NCBI GenBank assembly: GCA_934630705.1
Contig: CAKTWP010000033.1
Span: 1-20,237 of the forward strand
Origin: an uncultured Clostridia bacterium
GTDB taxonomy: Bacteria; Bacillota; Clostridia; Christensenellales; Aristaeellaceae
Direction: 5' to 3'
DNA length: 20,237 bases
In this document: one piece after another, positions 14,015-20,237 of the stretch
Layout: each line of letters begins with the position of its first letter
Numbering within the stretch: position 1 is the stretch's first letter
Made by a program: the position numbers and the translations under genes
Notes under the pieces: generated by a model
Told to the model about the DNA's origin: nothing
The model's database searches: none
Seen by the model: only the letters and a program-made list of their open reading frames with translations

Positions 14015-15058
14015 TCAGGGCCGCTGCACCTGATTCAGATCGATCACGCAAACCTGCGCCACGCCGTTTTCATCCGGCGCGGAGAAAAGGATCTTGTCCC
14101 CCGCCCGGTTAAAGGACGGATGGAGATGATCCGAGCCGGTAAGGCAATTCCCCCTGGTGTGGGCCAGCAGGGTGTGCTTGCCCGTCCGGGGATTCACCAG
14201 CGCCACGGCCCAGCGCCATTTCCCATCCTCCCGGGGCCAGGTCATATCCGTGCAGAGCCACTGCTTGTCCCGGGAAATGCCGGGATGCAGAATCCGCCGC
14301 TCCGATTCAAACGCCACATCGAAATGCCGGCCATCCTTATCTCCGATGATGATCTTCCCGGGCATCCACATCAGCGCCATTTCCGTTCCGTCGGCGGACC
14401 AGGTTTCATGGGTGATCCATTCGTTGGGCTGCTCCACATAATAGGGCCGGGACATGCGGTAGGATACGTCGTACATCCAGGTGCGCTGCAGCGCGTCGCC
14501 CATGGTTTCATGCACATAGAAAATCTGATTGGAATCGGAGGGGCAGATTTGGCAATGGCCGATGCACTGGTCCGTCATGAACGCCACCTGGGCTTCCTGT
14601 TCGCCGGGATCCAGATAGGCCAGGGCGTAAATCTTGTTTTCCAGCTGCAGGGAGCAGGCGATGCGCCCATCCCGGGAGACGGTGAGATGGCTGGTACGCA
14701 CGGCGCCCTTGGGGAAACGGCCCAGCTCCGTCTTTTCGCCGGTTTCCACATCCATGCGGCAGACCATGCTGTCCGCCGTGCGATAGAGCAGCGCGTAGTT
14801 TTCTTCGTAATGCATGCAGAAGGCCGTGTAGCCCGCATCGGCCATCAGGGTGATTTCCCCGGTTTCCACATCGGCGCGATACAGCCCTTCGACCACATCC
14901 TGATCCCGCTGGGGATCCACCTTTTCCTTCGTGAAGAAGAAATACTTATCATCCGCAGTGAAGTTTTCCGTGGTAAAATAATGCTTGGCGTTGCGCTCCG
15001 GGCCAAAGGTGTATTGCCGCACCTCATAGCCGGTTTCGGGATCGCGATTCGTTTTCAT
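14015..15058 (-). CDS. Oligogalacturonate lyase-like protein (PL22 type propeller)
   Basis: Protein of 347 residues of the oligogalacturonide lyase family, a seven-bladed WD40-like propeller that splits unsaturated or saturated digalacturonate to deoxy-ketouronate units. The family hallmarks are visible: GHCQICPSDSNQIFYVHE (H168, H183), EWITHETWSADG (H217), ILHPGISRDKQW (H258) and DHLHPSFNRAGDKILFS (H311, H313). Some of these histidines bind manganese in characterised enzymes. It is slightly shorter than the typical 385-390 residues and lacks a signal peptide, so it acts on imported sugar. A GGAGGTGA site lies eight bases before the ATG at 15058. The start is about 140 bases downstream of the binding-protein gene, past a hairpin. 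Substrate may be a related uronide instead of oligogalacturonate. Confidence 0.86.
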   Translation of the reverse strand: MKTNRDPETGYEVRQYTFGPERNAKHYFTTENFTADDKYFFFTKEKVDPQRDQDVVEGLYRADVETGEITLMADAGYTAFCMHYEENYALLYRTADSMVCRMDVETGEKTELGRFPKGAVRTSHLTVSRDGRIACSLQLENKIYALAYLDPGEQEAQVAFMTDQCIGHCQICPSDSNQIFYVHETMGDALQRTWMYDVSYRMSRPYYVEQPNEWITHETWSADGTEMALMWMPGKIIIGDKDGRHFDVAFESERRILHPGISRDKQWLCTDMTWPREDGKWRWAVALVNPRTGKHTLLAHTRGNCLTGSDHLHPSFNRAGDKILFSAPDENGVAQVCVIDLNQVQRP

Positions 15059-15131
15059 GGGATGGATTCACCTCCGTAAACGATATGCAGCATGTTTTTT
15101 GCCATTCAGGAACGGAATTCTCCCCAAAAAT

Positions 15132-15164
15132 AGCCGCCGAAGAACACGTCTCCGGCGGCTTTTT
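15132..15164 (-). terminator. Hairpin between the binding-protein gene and the catabolic genes
   Basis: AGCCGCCG (15132-15139) pairs with CGGCGGCT (15153-15160). On the minus strand the stem is followed by ATTTTTGGGG. It would end most transcripts of the transporter genes and let a fraction continue into the enzymes, a common way to make more binding protein than enzyme. The plus side also ends in TTTTT. Confidence 0.8.
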
Positions 15165-15202
15165 GATTGTCTAACTTCTCAGCTTTTGCTTCAGCTTTGA
15201 AA

Positions 15203-16717
15203 TTACAGGCCCAGCTTCGCCGCCTCTTCGTTGAAGGCTTCCTTCACCAGGTCATAGTCCATGTTCGCCCATTCGTTGGCGATGTCTTCCTGCGCCTGCT
15301 CAGCGGTGTAATTCCCATCCAGCAGCGCCTTGGACCACTGCTCGCCAGCGTAGGTGTTCATGTCGGTCATGCTCTCCACCACCAGGGCCACGCCCAGGTT
15401 CGCGGTGGGCGTATCGCGGCGATACTTGATGTTTTCAGTCATCGCAACGGATTCCGCGTCGATGATGTAGGCTTCCTTGCGGGTGTTGTCATCAGACAGC
15501 GCCTTGGCAGTTTCCATATACCGCTCAGCGTCGGTGCCGTAGGGGCGCACGATGGCGTATTCGCCGGTGTACTGCAGCTTGGCAGTGCGCTGTTCGGGGG
15601 TCAGCAGGTCGATGTACAGGTCGCCTTCCTTTTTGAAGTCAACGCCTTCATCGCCGTAGGTCAGCTTTTCCCAACCATCGGTGATCATCCAGTCGATGTA
15701 CTGGGCCACAGCTTCGGGGTTCTTGCAGGTGGTGGGCACGCAGGACAGGAAGGAGCATTCCCGTTCCTGATAGTAGCCATAGCCGGTGAAGGAGGGCATC
15801 ACGGACACCTTGGCGTCCGGGAAGTTGGCCTTCAGGGTATCCCAGGCACGGTTCTGCAGGTTGGCATGCTCGCAGGCCAGGAAACCCAGCTTGCCGGTGG
15901 CGAACTGGCTGTACTGGTCGTCGGGGTTGCTCAGCCATTCCTTGTCGCACCAGCCATTGTCCACGATCTTTTCCATGAACTTCACGGCCTCCAGACGCTC
16001 GGGCATCAGGTTGGCGTTTTCAAAGGTGCCGTCTTCCTGCTTGTACCAGGCATTGCCGTTAACGCCGTACATGGACAGGATAGCGGTCTGGTAGTGGCCG
16101 ATCATGGACCAGCCCCAGGTGTCGTTCTGGCCGTTGCCATCGGGATCGTTTTCAGAGAAGGCACGGATCACGTTTTCGAGCTCTTCCCAGCTGGTGGGGA
16201 TGGACAGGCCCAGGTTGTCCAGCCAGTCCTGACGGACATAGATCATGTGGTTAACCACGGAGTTAGCAAAGCGTTCCTGAGTGATGGCGTATTCGCCGCC
16301 GTTGTAGATGCCCCACTTCTGGGTGGCTTCGGGGGTCAGCTTGCGGTAGTTGGGCGCATATTCGTCCAGATAGTCCTTCATGTCGATCAGCAGACCGGCG
16401 TTGGCCCATTCTTCCACATATTCGGGCTGGAACTCCATGATCACGTCGGGCGCTTCGCCGGCGGCCAGCCAGAGGTTGTAGTTGGAATAGGTGGAGCCGC
16501 GGGGGCAGGCCACGAAGTCAACCTTCACGGGAGAATTTTCGTTGATCCAACGGGTCGCCCAGTTGTCTTCATAGGTGCCCTGATCGGCGGGAACCTGCGC
16601 GCGGTCCAGAATGGTCACGCGGATGGTGGGGCGATTGTCTTCCTCAGCCATGGTGGGGATGGCGACCATGGTCAGCAGCATCGCCAGGGCCAGGACAAGA
16701 GCCAGGTACTTCTTCAT
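15203..16717 (-). CDS. Extracellular sugar-binding protein of an ABC importer
   Basis: Solute-binding protein of the LplA/YtcQ type (family 1), 504 residues, the usual size. It would capture an oligosaccharide outside the cell and deliver it to the two permeases encoded upstream. An N-terminal signal peptide (MKKYLALVLALAMLLTMVAIPTMA) is followed by EEDN, with a likely cut after A24. No lipobox cysteine is present, although binding proteins in this group are usually lipoproteins. I chose the ATG at 16717: AAGGAGG lies nine bases upstream, and the open frame that continues to 16795 would hide the signal peptide. Acidic and aromatic patches in the mature part fit sugar binding but do not name the ligand. 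Confidence 0.92.
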   Translation of the reverse strand: MKKYLALVLALAMLLTMVAIPTMAEEDNRPTIRVTILDRAQVPADQGTYEDNWATRWINENSPVKVDFVACPRGSTYSNYNLWLAAGEAPDVIMEFQPEYVEEWANAGLLIDMKDYLDEYAPNYRKLTPEATQKWGIYNGGEYAITQERFANSVVNHMIYVRQDWLDNLGLSIPTSWEELENVIRAFSENDPDGNGQNDTWGWSMIGHYQTAILSMYGVNGNAWYKQEDGTFENANLMPERLEAVKFMEKIVDNGWCDKEWLSNPDDQYSQFATGKLGFLACEHANLQNRAWDTLKANFPDAKVSVMPSFTGYGYYQERECSFLSCVPTTCKNPEAVAQYIDWMITDGWEKLTYGDEGVDFKKEGDLYIDLLTPEQRTAKLQYTGEYAIVRPYGTDAERYMETAKALSDDNTRKEAYIIDAESVAMTENIKYRRDTPTANLGVALVVESMTDMNTYAGEQWSKALLDGNYTAEQAQEDIANEWANMDYDLVKEAFNEEAAKLGL

Positions 16718-16786
16718 AAAGAGGAACCTCCTTTTTATTTTTCGGCGCTGTCGTTTTCCGGCAACGCAGAAATTCGATGAATGGGT

Positions 16787-16800
16787 GGGGCGCATGCCCC
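16787..16800. repeat. Small GC hairpin in the permease/binding-protein gap
   Basis: GGGGC (16787-16791) pairs with GCCCC (16796-16800) around GCAT. No T-run follows. It lies in the 94 bases between the second permease and the binding protein and may protect the downstream mRNA part. The rest of the gap shows no clear promoter. Confidence 0.5.
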
Positions 16801-16811
16801 GGGGCGGAAAA

Positions 16812-17732
16812 TCAGCCCTTGATTGCGCCGATCATTACGCCCTTTACGAAATACTTCTGCAGGAAGGGATACACGCACATGATGGGCAGCGTGGCAATCA
16901 CGATGGCCGCGCCCTGAACGGATTCGCTGGCCATGGGCTGCATCATGGCGTCGTTGGAGTCCAGCTGCACCTGATTCATCACGTCGTTAACCTTGCTGAC
17001 CACTTCATGCAGCACCTGCTGGAGCACCTTCAGGCCGGACTTGGAAATGTACAGCGTCACGTTGAAATAGCTGTTCCAGAAGCCCACGGCGTAAAACAGG
17101 GTGATGGTGGCAATGGAAGGGACAGACAGGGGCAGGGCAATGCTCCAGAGGATGCGCAGGTCGTTGGCCCCGTCGATGAGGGCACTCTCCTCCAGCGAAT
17201 CGGGCAGGGCGGAGAAGAACGTTTTCATCACCAGCATGTTCCAGGTGGAAATGGCGCTGGGCAGCCAGATGGCCCAATAGGTGTTCATCAGGCCCAGGTC
17301 CTTAATCAGCAGGAAGTTGGGGATCAGACCGGCGTTGACGATCATGGTGAACGTGATCACGCCCAGGAACACCGTGCGGCCATACAGCCGCTTCTTGGAC
17401 AGGGAATACGCGGTGCAGATGGTGCAGAACATGCTGATGGCCGTGCCCACCACCGTGAGCACCACGGTGTTTTTGATAGCCAGGAAAATCGGCGTGGTTT
17501 TCACCACCTGCACGTAGGTGTTCGTGGTGAATTCCACCGGCCAGATGCCCACCTCGTTGGACACCACGGCCCGCTCGCTGGAGAAGGAAAGGGCGATAAT
17601 GTTCAGCAGGGGGAAGATCATTGTCAGGGCCACCAGCGTGACCAGCACGTACATCACGGCCTCAAAGACCTTTTCCCCCCGGCCCTGGATCACGCCGGAG
17701 GCCTTCTTTTTCTTTTTCGCAATCGCAGTCAT
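16812..17732 (-). CDS. Sugar ABC transporter permease, YtcP/LplC type
   Basis: Inner-membrane permease of the carbohydrate-uptake-1 family, 306 residues with about six membrane helices. After a basic start (KKKKK) helices lie at about 24-48, 85-107, 118-142, 150-172, 203-222 and 270-292. The EAA loop that contacts the ATPase reads ESALIDGANDLRILWSIALP (about 182-201). It pairs with the permease encoded just upstream (18-base gap) and the binding protein downstream. A strong GGAAGGAGG site precedes the ATG. The ATPase is absent from the window. Confidence 0.93.
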   Translation of the reverse strand: MTAIAKKKKKASGVIQGRGEKVFEAVMYVLVTLVALTMIFPLLNIIALSFSSERAVVSNEVGIWPVEFTTNTYVQVVKTTPIFLAIKNTVVLTVVGTAISMFCTICTAYSLSKKRLYGRTVFLGVITFTMIVNAGLIPNFLLIKDLGLMNTYWAIWLPSAISTWNMLVMKTFFSALPDSLEESALIDGANDLRILWSIALPLSVPSIATITLFYAVGFWNSYFNVTLYISKSGLKVLQQVLHEVVSKVNDVMNQVQLDSNDAMMQPMASESVQGAAIVIATLPIMCVYPFLQKYFVKGVMIGAIKG

Positions 17733-17750
17733 TTTCTTTCTCCTCCTTCC

Positions 17751-18731
17751 TTACCAGATGCCGTCGCCGGTGAGCCGCTTGGAAATGGCGTTGGTGCTCA
17801 GCAGCAGAATCGCGGAAACCACAGACTGGAACAGGCCGCAGGCCGTGGTAAGGGAATACTGGGTTTTCAGCACGCCCTGGCGGTAGATGTAGGTGGAGAA
17901 CACGTCGGCCACCTCGCGCACCACGTCGTTGGACAAAAGCAGCACCGGCTCCATGCCCACGTCCATCATGCCGCCCATGCGCAGGATCAGCTGAATCACG
18001 ATGGTGGGCACCAGGCAGGGGATGGTGATGGAGATGGTCTGGCGGAACTTGCTGGCGCCATCGATGATGGCCGCCTCATACAGCTGGGGATCGATGCCGG
18101 TAATGGCCGCCAGATAAATGATGGTACCCCAGCCCACTTCCTTCCAGATGCCGGAAATAATGAACACCGTGGGCCACCATTTGGTTTCCGTCAGGAAGTA
18201 AATGCCCTCCGTGGAGCCGCTGATGGCCTTGTAAAGCTGGTTGACCGCCCCGTGAGAGGGCGAGAGCAGGTTGGAAATCATGCCCGCCAGAATCACCCAG
18301 GAGAAGAAGTGGGGGATGTATACCACCGACTGCATCACCCGCTTATACCGCTGGCTGCGCAGCTCGTTGAGCATCAGCGCCAGAATAATGGGCGCGGGGA
18401 AGCCGAAGATCACGCTGTAGATATTCAGCAGCAGCGTGTTGCGGAACACCCGGGAAAACATGCTGGATTTGAACAGCCGCTGGAAATACTTCGTGCCCAC
18501 CCATTCGCTGCCGCCGATGCCCAGGTTGATCTTGTAATCCTTAAAGGCAATCTGCACGCCATACATGGGCGCGAACTTGAAGATGATGAAATAGAGGATT
18601 GCCGGAATCAGCAGCAGATAGAGATACCGATCCCGCCACAGCAGCTTCCGAACCTTCGTTTTCCGCGGATGCCTCAGCGGGTCATGCACCAGAACTTCCT
18701 GTTTTTGCACTTTTACCACTCCATTTCTCAT
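17751..18731 (-). CDS. Sugar ABC transporter permease, LplB type
   Basis: First gene of the carbohydrate operon, 326 residues, the partner permease. A cytoplasmic N-terminal tail of about 35 residues is followed by helices near 36-57, 98-122, 135-156, 186-210, 238-256 and 295-316. The EAA loop reads YEAAIIDGASKFRQTISITI (about 218-237). The LplB-type signature is the long first periplasmic loop (FKFAPMYGVQIAFKDYKINLG). The ATG at 18731 has only a weak GGA site; a GTG at 18710, eight bases after GGAG, is a good alternative that shortens the tail by seven residues. Transcription probably starts near 18770, from the promoter that carries a palindrome. Confidence 0.92.
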   Translation of the reverse strand: MRNGVVKVQKQEVLVHDPLRHPRKTKVRKLLWRDRYLYLLLIPAILYFIIFKFAPMYGVQIAFKDYKINLGIGGSEWVGTKYFQRLFKSSMFSRVFRNTLLLNIYSVIFGFPAPIILALMLNELRSQRYKRVMQSVVYIPHFFSWVILAGMISNLLSPSHGAVNQLYKAISGSTEGIYFLTETKWWPTVFIISGIWKEVGWGTIIYLAAITGIDPQLYEAAIIDGASKFRQTISITIPCLVPTIVIQLILRMGGMMDVGMEPVLLLSNDVVREVADVFSTYIYRQGVLKTQYSLTTACGLFQSVVSAILLLSTNAISKRLTGDGIW

Positions 18732-18776
18732 CTGTCCAAAAATCTATTTATTCTTCAATTCCCTTCTACTTTTTCG

Positions 18777-18805
18777 ATTATAAACATTTCATGCATGAAA
18801 CACAA
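18777..18805 (-). promoter_or_regulatory. Promoter with palindromic operator for the carbohydrate operon
   Basis: On the minus strand TTGTGT (18805-18800), 17 bases, TATAAT (18782-18777). A perfect 14-bp palindrome TTTCATGCATGAAA (18787-18800) fills most of the spacer. A protein bound there would block RNA polymerase, so a repressor operator is the plain reading. The binding protein is unknown. AraC-type regulators usually prefer direct repeats. Confidence 0.65.
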
Positions 18806-18984
18806 GTGGAATATTTTGCTTTATACATGTCATTTCTTGCTTTGCGCAGAGTGGTAAAACAGTTGCTGCAATTTTTTAGCCTAAATGCTGGAATATTACC
18901 GTTGCTTTTTCTCTTATATCGCCAAATGAACCAAATTTTTATTCAAGCCGCCGCTTCCCTGTTTCCATGTTCCGGCATTCTCGC

Positions 18985-19013
18985 TTTACTTTTTGAATTT
19001 CTTGTTGTATCAT
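18985..19013 (+). promoter_or_regulatory. Promoter of the AraC-family regulator gene
   Basis: TTTACT (18985-18990), 17 bases, TATCAT (19008-19013). It ends about 30 bases before the ATG, with GAAGGGAGG at about 19026-19034 as ribosome-binding site. Moderate match. Confidence 0.5.
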
Positions 19014-19042
19014 AAAATGGCGGCTGAAGGGAGGCGAAACGC

Positions 19043-19894
19043 ATGGCCAACAACTGGGCAGAATTTGCCCCGGATCTGGTTTCCCATGAGTTTGAAATCT
19101 ATGATAACGTCACCACCGGCATGAACATGCCCACGTTCCACGGCCATAGCTTTTATGAATTTCGCTTTATCAGCCAGGGCCGCGTGACCCATTACAGCGA
19201 AAATTCCGTTTGCGAACTGGGGCCGGGAGATATTTCCGTCATGCCGCCCAGCGTGTTTCACCGCGTCGTGTTTGAGCCGCCCAAGGAAGGAATCAACAAA
19301 TACAGCCGGATTCTGTTGTATGTCTCCGTTCCGTTTATGCGCTATCTGGAAACCGATCAGTTCAAGATCAGCGAGGTGTTTAACGCCTTCGGCTATCCCG
19401 GCGACCGGCATCTGCATCTGGAAATGCCCGAGCTGGACGCCCTTTACCACCCGCTTCAGCAAATCGTTCGGGCCGACCGGGATGATGATCCCCTGCAGCA
19501 TCTGCAAAACCGGGCGCAGATCATGCTGGTGCTTTCCCGGCTGGCCGAATACATTGCCCGCAATGACACGCCGGCCCGCACGGCGGAGGATTCGGCACTG
19601 GTTCCCCGGGTGATCGCATATATTAACGCGAATCTGGATGATAATCTGTCGCTGGACAGCCTGTCCGCCCGCTTTTTCGTGAGCAAGTTTTATTTATCCC
19701 ATCGCTTTAAGGAATACACCCGGCTGTCCCTCCACCAATACGTGCTGATCCGCCGGATGATGCACGCGCAAAAGCTTCTGCGCGCCGGGGAAAGCCCCAC
19801 CGCCGTGGCCGCGGCCTGCGGCTATCGAGAATACTCCAGCTTTTATAAAGCCTTCCTGCGGGAAACTGGCAAAACGCCCCGGGATTTTGAATAA
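19043..19894 (+). CDS. AraC-family transcriptional regulator
   Basis: Protein of 283 residues. An N-terminal cupin-like sensing domain occupies about 15-110 (FHGHSFYEFRFISQGRV and GPGDISVMPPSVFHRV). The C-terminal DNA-binding region of the AraC/XylS type has two helix-turn-helix parts: about 202-223 (LSLDSLSARFFVSKFYLSHRF) and about 249-272 (SPTAVAAACGYREYSSFYKAF), with the family ending TGKTPRDF. It would bind a sugar and turn the divergent carbohydrate operon on. The direct regulator-target link rests on position only. A strong ribosome-binding site precedes the start. Confidence 0.93.
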   Translation: MANNWAEFAPDLVSHEFEIYDNVTTGMNMPTFHGHSFYEFRFISQGRVTHYSENSVCELGPGDISVMPPSVFHRVVFEPPKEGINKYSRILLYVSVPFMRYLETDQFKISEVFNAFGYPGDRHLHLEMPELDALYHPLQQIVRADRDDDPLQHLQNRAQIMLVLSRLAEYIARNDTPARTAEDSALVPRVIAYINANLDDNLSLDSLSARFFVSKFYLSHRFKEYTRLSLHQYVLIRRMMHAQKLLRAGESPTAVAAACGYREYSSFYKAFLRETGKTPRDFE

Positions 19895-19906
19895 TCCCCC
19901 GACCCT

Positions 19907-19928
19907 GCCGGCCATGCGCCGGCTTTTT
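19907..19928 (+). terminator. Terminator of the AraC-family gene
   Basis: GCCGGC (19907-19912) pairs with GCCGGC (19918-19923) around CATGC and is followed by TTTTT (19924-19928), 13 bases after the regulator's stop codon. Confidence 0.85.
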
Positions 19929-20043
19929 GATTGGATGGGCATGCTACGGCCAGACGGGCATCGCCGCCCTCTCTTGCACAAATGCCGCAGGCCGAATGAA
20001 AAGGCAAATGCTCCGCGCCTGGAGCTCCAACGTGCCAAAAACG

Positions 20044-20076
20044 AAAACGCAGCTCCGATCATCGGAACTGCGTTTT
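20044..20076 (-). terminator. Terminator of the tRNA pair
   Basis: AAAACGCAG (20044-20052) pairs with CTGCGTTTT (20068-20076), with an inner TCCGAT/ATCGGA stem. On the minus strand the stem ends in TTTTCGTTTTT. It lies just after the tRNA-Glu gene. Confidence 0.8.
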
Positions 20077-20081
20077 CTGGG

Positions 20082-20157
20082 TGGCACCCCCAATGGGATT
20101 CGAACCCATGTTTCCGCCTTGAGAGGGCGGCGTCCTAGGCCTCTAGACAATGGAGGC
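20082..20157 (-). tRNA. tRNA-Glu (anticodon CTC)
   Basis: A 76-base cloverleaf with encoded CCA. The acceptor strand GCCTCCA pairs with TGGGGGT, with G-U pairs allowed. The anticodon stem CCGCC/GGCGG holds the loop CTCTCAA, giving anticodon CTC. The T arm ATGGG-TTCGAAT-CCCAT is regular. It follows tRNA-Gln five bases away and precedes the terminator at 20044-20076. Confidence 0.96.
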
Positions 20158-20162
20158 AAAAA

Positions 20163-20236
20163 TGGCTGGGGAACAAGGATTTGAACCTTGACAATACGAG
20201 TCAGAGTCGTAGGTGCTGCCGTTACACCATTCCCCA
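20163..20236 (-). tRNA. tRNA-Gln (anticodon CTG)
   Basis: A 74-base cloverleaf with encoded CCA. The acceptor TGGGGAA pairs perfectly with TTCCCCA. The anticodon stem TACGA/TCGTA holds CTCTGAC, giving anticodon CTG. The T arm CAAGG-TTCAAAT-CCTTG is regular. The 5' end lies one base from the end of the window, so the promoter and possible further tRNA genes are outside. Confidence 0.95.
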
Positions 20237-20237
20237 A

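Larger units (their letters stand above)
18732..19042. other. AT-rich divergent control region of the carbohydrate locus
   Basis: These 311 bases are clearly more AT-rich than the flanks. They separate the permease gene (minus) and the AraC-family regulator (plus) and hold a promoter for each side. The middle part (about 18830-18980) shows no gene. Confidence 0.75.

Noticed and set aside
12412..14112. A 566-codon plus-strand open frame
   Set aside because: Shadow of the 603-residue minus-strand gene; no ribosome-binding site and no family resemblance.
16611..18857. A 748-codon open frame on the plus strand
   Set aside because: It lies antisense to both permeases and the binding protein, and its translation is a histidine- and glycine-rich shadow without known motifs.

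Overview
The window reads as a chromosome segment of a fairly GC-rich anaerobic Firmicute, most likely an uncultivated gut-type member of Clostridia. The reasons are strong AGGAGG ribosome-binding sites, TTGACA/TATAAT promoters, an OmpR/PhoB two-component pair, a DUF512 radical-SAM gene next to der and plsY, LplB/YtcP-type sugar permeases without their own ATPase, and tRNA genes with encoded CCA. The exact lineage is a guess.

Layout. 1-190: two tandem copies of a double-hairpin intergenic repeat. 221-2172: response regulator and sensor kinase with overlapping stop and start. 2329-3153 (minus): TIM-barrel sugar isomerase/epimerase-like protein. 3362-6626: DUF512 protein, Der GTPase and PlsY, one housekeeping operon behind a good promoter. 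6627-6953: 327 bases without a gene, packed with hairpins. 6954-7853 (minus): HSL-type esterase with a TTG start, divergent from 8022-8582, a phosphoribosyltransferase. 8656-10955: a small HTH protein overlapping a membrane Ser/Thr kinase with C-terminal leucine-rich repeats. 11016-18731 (minus): a pectin/rhamnogalacturonan-type utilisation locus of six genes. 19043-19894: a divergent AraC-family regulator. 20082-20236 (minus): tRNA-Gln and tRNA-Glu.

How the genes work together. In the carbohydrate locus two permeases and a solute-binding protein would import oligosaccharides. An oligogalacturonate-lyase-like propeller protein (PL22 type), an unassigned toroid-plus-beta-sandwich protein and a GH105 unsaturated-uronyl hydrolase all lack signal peptides and would split the imported sugar in the cytoplasm. 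The AraC regulator probably controls the locus. The permease promoter carries a perfect 14-bp palindrome exactly between its -35 and -10 boxes. The arrangement recalls the Bacillus subtilis yte/ytc rhamnogalacturonan cluster.

The points most worth a second look are the HTH plus LRR-receptor-kinase pair, the unassigned 603-residue protein in the pectin locus, two related long hairpins that each sit between convergent genes, and the palindromic operator candidate.
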